Shown here in pieces: positions 45,708 to 54,092 of a stretch of 64,000 nucleotides of DNA; position 1 is the first letter of the stretch, and the number at the start of each line of letters is the position of its first letter. The position numbers and the translations under genes were made by a program. The notes under the pieces were generated by a model that did not search any database, had not been told where the DNA came from, and was given only the letters and a program-made list of their open reading frames with translations. Source of the DNA: Bacteroidota bacterium (GTDB taxonomy: Bacteria; Bacteroidota; Bacteroidia; Bacteroidales; FEN-979); assembly GCA_026391355.1 (NCBI GenBank), contig JAPLDH010000051.1, positions 1 through 64,000 on the forward strand, read 5' to 3'.

Positions 45708-45718
45708 AACGAAACCAG

Positions 45719-45757
45719 GAATTCAAAATGCAAAATGCACAATTCAAAATGCAGGAA
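45719..45757. repeat. AAAATGC repeat tract
   Basis: AATTCAAAATGC words occur in tandem (45719-45757). Apart from this, the remnant above and a promoter, the 518 bases of 45486-46003 show no gene. Confidence 0.55.
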
Positions 45758-45939
45758 TGAAATAATGAGGACATGATGCAATAGTTACCGCCCGATTTTT
45801 TGCCCAAACTTAAGGATTTCGCATACGTAATAATGCGTAATTGACTTCAGAATCAGGCATGATTTGAATTACCCCGGACTTCATTGTTCATAATTTGTTA
45901 ATCGATATTCTTAATTCCCCTGAAAGGTTTTTTCCTAAG

Positions 45940-45968
45940 TTTGTCTTTGAAAAAACGTAGTACCTTTG
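45940..45968 (+). promoter_or_regulatory. Promoter of the outer-membrane protein gene
   Basis: TTTG at 45940-45943 and TACCTTTG at 45961-45968 are 17 bases apart. ATG 46004 follows 35 bases downstream. Confidence 0.6.
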
Positions 45969-46003
45969 GAGTTAAATAGCATCCTCAAATCAGAAAGATC
46001 TCC

Positions 46004-46690
46004 ATGAAAAAAAACATTTCAGCTCTCATCATTGCCCTGTTTGCGGTTTTTTCATCTTCCTATGGCCAGGATACCATAAAAAGTGCAGGTGCATTTCACC
46101 CTAATTACATCGAGAGCGGGTTTTATATAAAAGTTGGGCCTGTTTTTCCAATGAACAAATTTACAACTCAGCAACGGCTAAAAATATCATCCTCATCAGG
46201 TTACAGTATCTACGACCCGGCCAAAATGGGAGCAGCCATGGACATGGGGTACTTAATTTATCTTGGACCTTCGTTTGCCGGTAATCACATGCGGGCCGGG
46301 ATAGATGCTACTTTTCTATCACTGTTTTTCAATCCTTCCAAACATGATTCCACAACAGGGTCAGATCAGAAAAAATACTGGTATTATTTTGCCGGGCAAA
46401 AGTTCGGCCCTGTTCTGACAATCAATCCGGTGGATCGCCTGATGATCGACCTTTCTTATAAACTAAATGCCAATATCGGTTTTGTTCATCATCCTGTAGG
46501 AACCGGATGGAAAGACGAATGGGGTCATTACCTTACTTCCAATGAGGTCAGCATGAACATCCGTTACAGGATCATCCTCTTTTCATGTCAATATAATTTT
46601 GGTACGATAACATACGACAACTTCGGTTCTGCGTTCAAATACAAAATAGAAAATAGCACTCTCAGGATCCTGATAGGATTCAGCTTCTGA
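46004..46690 (+). CDS. Small outer-membrane beta-barrel protein
   Basis: The 228-residue protein has a signal peptide (ISALIIALFAVFSSSYGQ). Alternating amphipathic strands follow (YIESGFYIKVGPVFPM, MRAGIDATFLSLFFN, MNIRYRIILFSCQYNFG), and it ends ILIGFSF with a terminal aromatic residue as in outer-membrane barrels. It has its own promoter. It lies 19 bases before the adenylating enzyme gene, so the two may be co-transcribed. No specific function is recognisable. Confidence 0.7.
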   Translation: MKKNISALIIALFAVFSSSYGQDTIKSAGAFHPNYIESGFYIKVGPVFPMNKFTTQQRLKISSSSGYSIYDPAKMGAAMDMGYLIYLGPSFAGNHMRAGIDATFLSLFFNPSKHDSTTGSDQKKYWYYFAGQKFGPVLTINPVDRLMIDLSYKLNANIGFVHHPVGTGWKDEWGHYLTSNEVSMNIRYRIILFSCQYNFGTITYDNFGSAFKYKIENSTLRILIGFSF

Positions 46691-46709
46691 AAGAACCACA
46701 TCATACCCA

Positions 46710-48020
46710 ATGGAAATAAACAACTACTTGCCTGAAATTGAGAGAGAGCCAATCCGGGAGATCATAAAATTTCAGGAGAATCAATTATGTAAACTGCTTG
46801 CTTATCTCAAGGAGCACTCACCATTTTATTCAGCTCTTTTCAGAAATGAAAAGATCAATCCTGACAAGATCAAAAGCATTGAAGATCTTCATCACATCCC
46901 GGTAACCACCAAGAATCACCTTCAAAAAAGCAATGAAGCTTTCATATGTGTACCAAAGGAAAAGATCATTGATTACATTACCACATCAGGAACCATGGGG
47001 GATCCTGTCACATTTGCAATGACCGATAAAGATCTTGAGCGATTGGCATACAATGAAGCTATTTCATTCGTTTGTGCTGAAGGATCAAGATCGGATATTT
47101 ACCAGTTGATGACCACGATCGACCGCCGGTTTATGGCCGGATTGGCCTATTTTATCGGAATCAGGAAACTTGGCGCCGGGATCGTGAGGGTGGGCAACGG
47201 AATTCCTGAACTACAATGGGAAACCATTCACCGGATTCATCCGAATGCGATCATTGCGGTTCCTTCCTTCATCCTGAAAATTATTGAATATGCCGAACAG
47301 CATGACATAGATTATAAGGGAAGCAGTATCGTTAAAGCTGTTTGTATCGGTGAACCCTTACGAAACAATGATTTTTCCCTGAATACCCTGGGAAGAAGGA
47401 TCAATGAAAAATGGCCAATCCGGCTGTTTTCTACATATGCTTCAACGGAAATGGCTACCTCGTTTACAGAGTGTGGTGAGGGACATGGGGGACATCATCA
47501 TCCGGAACTGATCATCGTTGAATTCCTCAACGAACATGATTTACCTGTAAAAGAGGGTGAACCCGGTGAGGTGACCATTACTACCCTGGGAGTTGAAGGA
47601 ATGCCACTTTTACGGTTTAAAACCGGTGATATCTGTCATCATTTCACGGAACCCTGCAAATGCGGCCGTTCGACCATGCGTTTAGGCCCGGTCATCGGCC
47701 GTAAGAAGCAGATGATCAAGTACAAGGGTACCACATTATACCCACCTGCATTTTATGACATTCTCGATAATATTGAATATATATCCAATTATGTGGTTGA
47801 GGTCTATACAAATTCCATTGGAACAGATGAGATACTGATCCATGTCGGAAGCAGATCGCCGATCGATGAACGTGAAAAAGACATCAAGGATCATTTCCGT
47901 GCGCGGTTGCGTGTTGCTCCGCTCATAAGTTTCAAAACAACCGAAGCCATCCAGAAGATCCAGTTCCCTGAACTGAGCCGCAAACCGGTAATGTTCATCG
48001 ATAACAGGGAGAAAAAGTAA
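46710..48020 (+). CDS. Phenylacetate-CoA-ligase-like adenylating enzyme
   Basis: The 436-residue protein belongs to the PaaK-type branch of the ANL superfamily. It has the phosphate loop TTSGTMGDPVTF (about 90-101), the motif STYASTEMATSFTEC, the hinge region LRFKTGDICHHF and a C-terminal domain with GRKKQMIKYKGTTLYPP. It activates a carboxylic acid as acyl-AMP and passes it to CoA or an ACP thiol. Similar enzymes occur in flexirubin/aryl-polyene-like clusters. Here it could load the starter acid, though the restriction-modification genes separate it from the ACP group. Confidence 0.83.
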   Translation: MEINNYLPEIEREPIREIIKFQENQLCKLLAYLKEHSPFYSALFRNEKINPDKIKSIEDLHHIPVTTKNHLQKSNEAFICVPKEKIIDYITTSGTMGDPVTFAMTDKDLERLAYNEAISFVCAEGSRSDIYQLMTTIDRRFMAGLAYFIGIRKLGAGIVRVGNGIPELQWETIHRIHPNAIIAVPSFILKIIEYAEQHDIDYKGSSIVKAVCIGEPLRNNDFSLNTLGRRINEKWPIRLFSTYASTEMATSFTECGEGHGGHHHPELIIVEFLNEHDLPVKEGEPGEVTITTLGVEGMPLLRFKTGDICHHFTEPCKCGRSTMRLGPVIGRKKQMIKYKGTTLYPPAFYDILDNIEYISNYVVEVYTNSIGTDEILIHVGSRSPIDEREKDIKDHFRARLRVAPLISFKTTEAIQKIQFPELSRKPVMFIDNREKK

Positions 48021-48051
48021 AAAAATGATAGTATCTTATTTAGATTTATTA

Positions 48052-48059
48052 TAAATTTG
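48052..48059 (+). promoter_or_regulatory. -7 box for the secreted protein gene
   Basis: TAAATTTG matches TAnnTTTG and lies 45 bases before ATG 48105. No clear -33 element. Confidence 0.45.
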
Positions 48060-48104
48060 CCAGGTAAAAGTAACCTAATCTGAAACCATTAAACCTAAGA
48101 ACAT

Positions 48105-48725
48105 ATGAAAAAAATGAGTATTCTGTTAATCGTGGGTATCTTTCTCTTTCCTTCATTGACAATTCATGCCCAGTGCAAGTTGAAATCAGGTGACGTGAAC
48201 ATGCTGAAAGGCGAAAAATTGCTGAATATCCAGTTTGATTATTCGAAAATGGCTGTCGGGAAATTTAAAAGCGATGATGAATATGTGGCCAGTAAAACAA
48301 AGGAGATGAACAAAAAGAAAGCCGGGTCAGGAGATGAATGGGCTTCAAAATGGAAGGCTGACAGGGAAAGCAGGTTTCACCCCACTTTCGAAAGAAGCAT
48401 GAACAGGATTCTCGACAGGGTTAATTCAGGTGTCAGGGATGGAGCCACGGACGTAAAATATACACTTATTCTTCGCGTCCTTTCCACAGAACAAGGCTTC
48501 AGCAGCTTTGGATACCTCCCCAGCAAGAAGCCTTTTATCAGCCTTATTGTTGATGTTGTGGAAACAGCAGATCCCTCAAAGATATTGGCAACCATCGAAA
48601 TGAAGCACGAGGAAGGCCATGTTTATGGCGAATTGGAGGTAGACTCAGGATCACGTATACAAGGATGTTATGAAGAAGCTGGAGATGACCTTGCTTCCTT
48701 CCTGGTCAGGAATTCGTTCAAATAA
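48105..48725 (+). CDS. Secreted protein of unknown function
   Basis: The 206-residue protein has a signal peptide (SILLIVGIFLFPSLTIHAQ). Its mature part is charged, with an amphipathic helical middle (DEYVASKTKEMNKKKAGSGD) and beta-rich segments such as VKYTLILRVLSTEQGF and KPFISLIVDVVETADPSK. It ends in two Cys-separated helices. I do not recognise a family. It has its own promoter and a terminator 24 bases after its stop, so it is a single-gene unit. Confidence 0.7.
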   Translation: MKKMSILLIVGIFLFPSLTIHAQCKLKSGDVNMLKGEKLLNIQFDYSKMAVGKFKSDDEYVASKTKEMNKKKAGSGDEWASKWKADRESRFHPTFERSMNRILDRVNSGVRDGATDVKYTLILRVLSTEQGFSSFGYLPSKKPFISLIVDVVETADPSKILATIEMKHEEGHVYGELEVDSGSRIQGCYEEAGDDLASFLVRNSFK

Positions 48726-48748
48726 GAGCTTCTTATAAGCCGAATCAC

Positions 48749-48780
48749 GAGGCCGTCCAAAAAGGGTGGCCTCTTTTTAT
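48749..48780 (+). terminator. Rho-independent terminator
   Basis: GAGGCCGTCC and GGGTGGCCTC form a stem of about 10 pairs (one G-T wobble) around an AAAAA loop, followed by TTTTTATTTT. Confidence 0.85.
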
Positions 48781-48886
48781 TTTCCGGCTTTGTTACCAAA
48801 CGCCAATTTTTGTTCCGATAGATTTCCATCGCTATTAACCGAACAAAAAATTGAATTAATAAAGATCAACTAAATAATTATCCCAT

Positions 48887-48917
48887 TTTGTAATCCGAAT
48901 CAAATTATGTATCTTTG
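48887..48917 (+). promoter_or_regulatory. Consensus promoter before a small ORF
   Basis: TTTG (48887-48890), a 19-base spacer and TATCTTTG (48910-48917) match the Bacteroidota promoter consensus exactly. The next start codon is ATG 49002. Confidence 0.7.
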
Positions 48918-49001
48918 ATAAGATAAAATTATTCAACTCAATTAATTTAAGATTGGGTTATCCTGTGATTGATATTCGTTCACCTTTAGAATTTATTGAC
49001 C

Positions 49002-49151
49002 ATGAAAACGATGACTAAAAAAACTTTTGATACCGTCAAATTCTTTCGTCAAATAAAGGAAAAATTGGCAGAAAGATTATCTACAATGACACTTGAAGAG
49101 CAAAAGGAATTTTTGCGAAAAGTTCGAGATGGTGAGATAAAAATAGCCTAA
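49002..49151 (+). CDS. Small acidic/basic helical protein, antitoxin-like
   Basis: The 49-residue frame (MKTMTKKTFDTVKFFRQIKE..., LSTMTLEEQKEFLRKVRDGE) is rich in charged residues and predicted helical. It resembles the small TFDxVKxxRxIR(E/D) proteins often encoded next to toxins or in accessory gene cassettes. A consensus promoter lies upstream. No toxin gene is adjacent: the next gene on the same strand is the C45-type protein. ATG 49011 is an alternative start. Confidence 0.55.
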   Translation: MKTMTKKTFDTVKFFRQIKEKLAERLSTMTLEEQKEFLRKVRDGEIKIA

Positions 49152-49345
49152 TAACCACTTGCCCTACGAGCCGTCAGCCGAGCAATGCGGGTCTCGTACG
49201 GAGGGCCAACATAGATCACACCTGCTAATGACAAACAAATTGCAAAGAATATACAAGTAAAACCCGCACTATTGGTTGCACGCCAACCGTTATGCAAAAT
49301 TATAAAAACCGCTCCGTGTGACAGAAATTTTAAATAGAAATTAAA
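49152..49345. other. G+C-rich palindromic non-coding segment (cassette-like boundary)
   Basis: CCCTACGAG (about 49162-49170) can pair with CTCGTACGGAGGG just downstream. Farther on, GGTTG and CAACC surround CACGC before CCGTTATGC. The first 50 bases are near 60% G+C, unlike the A/T-rich genes either side. The minus-strand frame across it looks like a by-product of the repeat rather than a gene. It may be an attC-like or other recombination-associated element; the identity is unproven. Confidence 0.4.
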
Positions 49346-49348
49346 CAA

Positions 49349-50533
49349 GTGAAAAATATTCTTATATCTATTTTGACCATTACAGTATCAATCTTTTTCA
49401 TTTCATCAGAGAAGATAGAAGGTGATACGCGTAAAGATATAATCCTTGATACAACGTATTCAAATTTGCCAATTCTACATTTAAATGGCACTACGTATGA
49501 TAATGGATTTCAGCACGGAACGATTATGAAAAACAGGATTTTTGAACTTGTTGGGCTTTGGAAAAAAGACATTGAAGAAAAATATCAAATATCTGCAGAA
49601 AAATTTATTAAAACCTTTCTCGATTCGACTGATTATATTACTGCAATTAAAAAATGGACACCGGATTTATTGGAAGAGATTAAAGGGATTAGTGCCGGTT
49701 CTGGAATAGATTTTAATACCGTATTTGCATTTCAACTCATTGATGAGATATGGACAAATGCAAGATTGATAAGTATACCGCATCATTGCACATCTATTGG
49801 GATAAACAACTATAAAAAAGATGGAAGTTCAAATTATATTGCTCAAAACATTGACATTACTCCATTTTATCATGGTTTTGAAATTCTATTAGATATAAAG
49901 GATAAAAATACAGATTCGAGAAAGGTAGTGACAACTGTTGCCGGATATATAGGAGCAAATGGACTAAACAAACATATTGGTATTACAGAGAATACTTTAT
50001 CTGACTTAAGGAGTTCAGTTAATGGATTGCCTGTCTGCTGCATTGCAAGGGGTGTTTTAGAAAAAACTTCGTTTGAAGAAGCTGTGAATTTTATTAAAAC
50101 TATTAAACATGCCTCTGGTCAGAATTATATTGTTGGCTCAAATCATGATATAATATCGTTGGAATGTGCTTCTGACCTGTTTACGGAATATTGGCCAGAT
50201 TCAACAAAAGACTATACTTTTCATGCAAATAGACCACTTACAAATAATTCATATCATCCTGCTTATTTGGCTTGTTTAAAAGCATTGTATGGCTCAATTC
50301 CTGAATCTATAAGTTTCTCAGACGAAAGATTAGAATCAATAAAAAACATAATATTAAATAATGAGCACATTAGTTTGGTGACTATTAAGGATGCACTTTC
50401 TAAAAAACCTATCTGCAATAGCAATACTTTTGTTTCTACGATTATGGAGTTTGACAATGACTATAGCGAACTCAGGATTTCTCCAGGGAAACCTGATTCG
50501 ACAGAATATCTTGTATTTAGAATAAAAAAATAA
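49349..50533 (+). CDS. Secreted C45-type acyltransferase/hydrolase-like protein
   Basis: The 394-residue protein starts with GTG. It has a signal or anchor segment (ILISILTITVSIFFISS) and a C45-like Ntn-hydrolase domain with candidate nucleophile Cys147 in IPHHCTSIGI, matching GCTSFGV of the cluster protein at 14347. Residues GAGNGLNKHIGITEN-like and QNYIVGSNHDIISLEC fit the same fold. Base composition is very low in G+C: a hand count of two lines gives about 28%. Both flanks carry palindromes, so lateral acquisition is likely. The substrate is unknown. Confidence 0.7.
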   Translation: MKNILISILTITVSIFFISSEKIEGDTRKDIILDTTYSNLPILHLNGTTYDNGFQHGTIMKNRIFELVGLWKKDIEEKYQISAEKFIKTFLDSTDYITAIKKWTPDLLEEIKGISAGSGIDFNTVFAFQLIDEIWTNARLISIPHHCTSIGINNYKKDGSSNYIAQNIDITPFYHGFEILLDIKDKNTDSRKVVTTVAGYIGANGLNKHIGITENTLSDLRSSVNGLPVCCIARGVLEKTSFEEAVNFIKTIKHASGQNYIVGSNHDIISLECASDLFTEYWPDSTKDYTFHANRPLTNNSYHPAYLACLKALYGSIPESISFSDERLESIKNIILNNEHISLVTIKDALSKKPICNSNTFVSTIMEFDNDYSELRISPGKPDSTEYLVFRIKK

Positions 50534-50550
50534 CTTTGCACACACGAGTA

Positions 50551-50615
50551 GCTAATCCGCAACAAAGCCAATGGCGACGGTTCTTTGCCAAGGTTAGTTG
50601 TTTGCTGCGGTTAGC
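50551..50615. repeat. Imperfect inverted repeat, attC-like
   Basis: GCTAATCCGCAACAAA (50551-50566) pairs with GTTTGCTGCGGTTAGC (50600-50615), with one unpaired T and one mismatch. Between the arms are GCCAATGGC and TTTGCCAAGG words. Simple outer boxes ending GTTAGC, plus an extrahelical base, recall integron attC sites, but canonical R'/R'' boxes are not perfect. The rest of 50534-50870 has no supported gene. Confidence 0.4.
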
Positions 50616-50801
50616 GGCAGGGCGTCAGACCGTCTAAAAACCCTTTCTTTTCAACATCGGTTTTTTTCAAAAAAAAACTGCTTCTTTCCATTGTGTTTTC
50701 AGGTGTTTTTGCTATTTTTAATGTATGGATTACACACAAGGAAGCCATTGCTTGCTTCAATCCAACAAGCGCTAACGGGATGAGTCACTTGATTTTTGTT
50801 T

Positions 50802-50809
50802 TATATTTG
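50802..50809 (+). promoter_or_regulatory. -7 box for the two-component genes
   Basis: TATATTTG matches TAnnTTTG and lies 61 bases before ATG 50871. No good -33 element. Confidence 0.45.
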
Positions 50810-50870
50810 TCTGCGCAAATTGATAAGGCAATTTCACGCGAGTTAACAAATTCACACAAACGCTTAACCG

Positions 50871-51512
50871 ATGAAAACAAAAAAGAAAGTGATCATGGTT
50901 GAAGACCATGCCATGTTCAGGGAAGGGTTGAAAAGGATCATCAGTGAAATGGACGATATGGAACTCGTGAGTGAAGCCCCGAATGGCGCTGAATTTCTAA
51001 AGATGCTGAAAAAAGGTTCTCCCGATCTGGTATTGATGGACATCGAAATGCCTGAAATGAATGGCCTGGAGGCAACTGAAAAAGCGCTGCAGATTGACCC
51101 TTCGCTAAAAATACTTGTCCTGAGTATGTTTGGTGAGGAAGAATATGTCTATTCAATGGTTGATAAAGGAGTGTATGGTTTTATTCTTAAGAGTTCGGAA
51201 GTGGAGGATTTTAAAAGAGCAATTACCCGTGTTTCCGAAGGACAACATTATTATTCAGAGAAAATAATGGGGTTGCTTGTAAAGAAGGTGCGGGGGTATG
51301 ATACCATTGACAAGGTCACTTTTTCGGCAAAAGAAAGTGAAGTGTTGCGGTTACTTTGTGTGGGGCTGTGCAATTCGGAAATAGCAGAGAAACTCTTTGT
51401 CAGTACCCGTACTATAGAAGGATACAGAAACAAACTGCTCCAGAAAACTGGCACCAATAATATAATTAACCTCATCCTGTATGCGTTGAAGAACAAACTG
51501 GTGATCATTTAA
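50871..51512 (+). CDS. NarL/FixJ-type response regulator
   Basis: The 213-residue regulator has a receiver domain with the acidic pocket VEDH and phospho-acceptor Asp57 in LVLMDIEMP. A C-terminal LuxR-type HTH follows (FSAKESEVLRLLCVGLCNSE, then IAEKLFVSTRTIEGYRNKLL). It is the output partner of the histidine kinase whose gene begins 5 bases after its stop. Targets may include the universal stress genes that follow, but this is only positional. Confidence 0.9.
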   Translation: MKTKKKVIMVEDHAMFREGLKRIISEMDDMELVSEAPNGAEFLKMLKKGSPDLVLMDIEMPEMNGLEATEKALQIDPSLKILVLSMFGEEEYVYSMVDKGVYGFILKSSEVEDFKRAITRVSEGQHYYSEKIMGLLVKKVRGYDTIDKVTFSAKESEVLRLLCVGLCNSEIAEKLFVSTRTIEGYRNKLLQKTGTNNIINLILYALKNKLVII

Positions 51513-51517
51513 GCTGA

Positions 51518-52570
51518 ATGACCATGAAAGAGCAAATCAAAGAATCGGAAGAGCTTTACAAAACGCTGGTCAACTCTCTGCCCAATCCCATCCTGATCCA
51601 CATCGACGGTAAAGTTGTTTTTGCCAACAATGTTGTTTTGGAATTTACCGGCTATTGTAAAGATGACATTACCGGGCAGGATCTCAAAACGCTTTTCACT
51701 GATCCGGTTGACCATCAGGGAAGTACATCCTTTTATCAACGACTTACAGATCCAAAAATAGCAGAAGAGGAGATTGAGATCAGGACAGAGAGCCAGAAGG
51801 TGGTGCTGAAAACTTTCTTGTTGCGGAATACGCCGATAAAATACAAAGGTGAGGATGCGATCATGTCGATCCTGTTTGACTATACTGAACGCAAGAAGAT
51901 TGAAAAATACATCCTTGGCAAAGTCATAGAAGCTGAGGAAAAAGAACGTAAGCGTTTTGCAGCTGACCTTCACGACGACCTTGGCCCAATACTATCGCTT
52001 GTTAAAATACACCTGGGCCTGCTGGAGAACCCTAAAAACCCTGAAGATTTTAAAAACGATCTGAAAAAATGCAAATCACTGGTGAATGAATCCATCGGTA
52101 AAATGCGGATCATTGCAAACAACCTTATGCCCCGGCTGATTGAGAATTACGGGATCCAAGCTGCTGTTAACTCCTTCATCAGCACTGTGCAGCAAAAAGA
52201 CACCTTCACTGTTGAGTTCGAATCCAACCTGAATGACCTCCGCTTCTCGCGACAGGTTGAACTTCATATTTACCGTATTATTTGTGAATTGATCAATAAT
52301 ACCATCAAACATTCAGGAGCCACAAAGGCTGCCGTTAAAATCAGGTATTCAGGAAATCTCCTTAAATTAGCCTATATGGATAACGGAAAGGGATATAATG
52401 TGAAAGAAATCCATAAAAAAGGAACAGGCATGGGTATTGATAATATCTTTCAGCGTGTAAACCTGCTAAACGGACAGGTTACTTTCAGTAAGAAAGGCAG
52501 CAATACGGAAGTCAGGATTACGAAAGAGATTGGCCCGGCTGATCATGAAACCGTTACGCGTGACGCGTGA
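51518..52570 (+). CDS. PAS-HisKA_3 sensor histidine kinase
   Basis: The 350-residue soluble kinase has an N-terminal PAS domain (ELYKTLVNSLPNPILIHIDG, ending TERKKIEK near 130). A HisKA_3 dimerisation/phosphoacceptor segment contains His152 in AADLHDDLGP, and an HATPase domain follows (NNTIKHSGATKAAV; GTGMGIDNIFQRV). HisKA_3 kinases pair with NarL-type regulators, matching the gene just upstream. The absence of membrane helices implies sensing of an internal cue such as redox state or a ligand bound by the PAS domain. Confidence 0.9.
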   Translation: MTMKEQIKESEELYKTLVNSLPNPILIHIDGKVVFANNVVLEFTGYCKDDITGQDLKTLFTDPVDHQGSTSFYQRLTDPKIAEEEIEIRTESQKVVLKTFLLRNTPIKYKGEDAIMSILFDYTERKKIEKYILGKVIEAEEKERKRFAADLHDDLGPILSLVKIHLGLLENPKNPEDFKNDLKKCKSLVNESIGKMRIIANNLMPRLIENYGIQAAVNSFISTVQQKDTFTVEFESNLNDLRFSRQVELHIYRIICELINNTIKHSGATKAAVKIRYSGNLLKLAYMDNGKGYNVKEIHKKGTGMGIDNIFQRVNLLNGQVTFSKKGSNTEVRITKEIGPADHETVTRDA

Positions 52571-52584
52571 CGTGAAAGTTTTAT

Positions 52585-52592
52585 TATCTTTG
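52585..52592 (+). promoter_or_regulatory. -7 box for the universal stress protein gene
   Basis: TATCTTTG matches TAnnTTTG and lies 31 bases before ATG 52624. GCGTGACGCGTGACGTGA direct repeats (TGACGCG words, 52560-52575) just upstream could be a binding site. Confidence 0.5.
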
Positions 52593-52623
52593 CTTAGATA
52601 TATCTAATACGACGGCGCTACCG

Positions 52624-53430
52624 ATGAAAAATAAGATTATAGTTCCCACTGACCTGACAGAAGCCGGACACCAGGCAGTCAGACAAGCCATATCCATCGC
52701 CAATAAAGGAAAGATTGATATGCTATTACTTCATATTCTTGATGAAAAATCACCCTCTGCCGAAGAAGTTCAGCAGGCACTGGAAAATGAAGCCCGCCTG
52801 GCTGCTGAACAATCAGGCAGGGATTGTCAATATCTGATAAAAGAAGGCACTGTTTTTGAAACCCTTCCAAATATTACCTGTGAAAGCGACTTTTGTCTCA
52901 TGGTCATTGCAACGCACGGGATCAGGGGTATCCGTCAAAAGCTTACGGGACCCGATATCCTTAAACTGGTCGCAAAACTTCCTTTACCGGTACTTGTTGT
53001 TCCTGAGCAGGAAAAGCTCATTGATTCGTTTGATAAAATTATACTCCCTGTCAGCAGTCATGATTCTTTTCAACCGGCCATAGATGCCATATTGTTTTTC
53101 AGCCGAATCTTCAACAGTGAAATTCATCTTTATTCTGTTTATAAACCGGGGTTTGAATGGCCAAAGCAACTTATGATCAATGTAGAGACAGCCACAGAAC
53201 AGTTCGGGAAAAATGGAGTTCGTTTGAAAAGGATAAAGGAAGATCAAACAATCTATTCGTTAGGTTATGCAAAACAGACGATGAAATATGCAGAAGCCAC
53301 AGGGGCTGACTCAATCTGTATCATGTCTACCCAATCACAAGATTATTATTATTTTGCGCAATCAGATAAAGAGACGATCGTACTCAATGAATTAAACCTT
53401 CCTATATTGTGTGTTGGCGGTGGAAAATAA
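52624..53430 (+). CDS. Universal stress protein (two Usp domains)
   Basis: The 268-residue protein has an N-terminal Usp domain (KIIVPTDLTEAGHQAVRQAI; ATHGIRGIRQKLTGPD, a degenerate ATP-binding G-x2-G-x9-G loop). A second half begins FDKIILPVSSHDSFQPAIDA and lacks the loop. Tandem Usp proteins are cytoplasmic stress-response factors in Bacteroidota. It opens a Usp-HD-Usp group behind the two-component genes. Confidence 0.87.
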   Translation: MKNKIIVPTDLTEAGHQAVRQAISIANKGKIDMLLLHILDEKSPSAEEVQQALENEARLAAEQSGRDCQYLIKEGTVFETLPNITCESDFCLMVIATHGIRGIRQKLTGPDILKLVAKLPLPVLVVPEQEKLIDSFDKIILPVSSHDSFQPAIDAILFFSRIFNSEIHLYSVYKPGFEWPKQLMINVETATEQFGKNGVRLKRIKEDQTIYSLGYAKQTMKYAEATGADSICIMSTQSQDYYYFAQSDKETIVLNELNLPILCVGGGK

Positions 53431-53454
53431 TAACCGTCAAACAAAATTGGTATA

Positions 53455-54063
53455 ATGTTAAATAAAAGAGAATCTTCAATGAACTTCACAGAAGCTAAGC
53501 ATTTTGTCCTGAACAGGCTCCGGACTGAATTAAGTCCTACTCTTTTCTACCATTGTCTTGCACATACACTGGATGTTTGCAAGGTGGCACAGCGTATTAT
53601 GAAGAGTGAGAAAACCGATCCGTACACCGGCCTTCTGATTGAAACAGCTGCATTATTTCATGATGCCGGAATGATCGTACAATACAAGGATCATGAGATG
53701 GCATCTGTTGAGATTGCCAGGGCAACCCTGCCAAGGTTTCTATACACTCCCAATGAAATCGATAATATCAGTGAACTGATCCGTGTGACAACTCTTCCCC
53801 AACGGCCGAAATCATTCACTGAGCAGATCATCTGTGATGCCGATCTCGATTATCTCGGAAGGGAGGATTACCTGATGAGTTCCTTCGCACTGAAACTCGA
53901 GTGGGAAATTAATGGTATCAGAACCTGCACATTGAAAGAATGGCTTTACCAGCAGATCGAATTCCTGGAAGATCACCAGTTCTTTACCTCATCAACCATT
54001 GCTCTCCGACAGGAAAAAAAGTTAAAGAACCTTGCAGAAATCAAAGAGATTGTCCAAAAATAA
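53455..54063 (+). CDS. HD-domain phosphohydrolase
   Basis: The 202-residue protein has an HD-superfamily metal site: His37 in CLAHTLDVCKV, the HD pair in ALFHDAGMI (69-70), His80 in YKDHEMA, and a distal Asp in CDADLDYLG. Members hydrolyse phosphoester or nucleotide substrates; some act on (p)ppGpp or cyclic dinucleotides. An in-frame ATG at 53479 (MNFTEAKHF) is an equally plausible start. It lies between two Usp genes with short gaps, suggesting a common stress role. Confidence 0.8.
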   Translation: MLNKRESSMNFTEAKHFVLNRLRTELSPTLFYHCLAHTLDVCKVAQRIMKSEKTDPYTGLLIETAALFHDAGMIVQYKDHEMASVEIARATLPRFLYTPNEIDNISELIRVTTLPQRPKSFTEQIICDADLDYLGREDYLMSSFALKLEWEINGIRTCTLKEWLYQQIEFLEDHQFFTSSTIALRQEKKLKNLAEIKEIVQK

Positions 54064-54092
54064 ACACAGCAATTTTTCTAAAACCAAACCAT

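Noticed and set aside
49152-49200. Group II intron domain V
   Set aside because: A GAGCCGT start suggested domain V, but the tetraloop and 34-base hairpin geometry do not fit and no intron-encoded protein is present.
49148-49348. Minus-strand 66-residue open frame in the palindromic segment
   Set aside because: It lies wholly inside a repeated non-coding-like palindromic segment, with no ribosome-binding site or promoter; it is best explained as a repeat by-product.
50693-50902. Open frame before the response regulator gene
   Set aside because: It overlaps the regulator start and crosses its -7 box, and its residues show no family resemblance.
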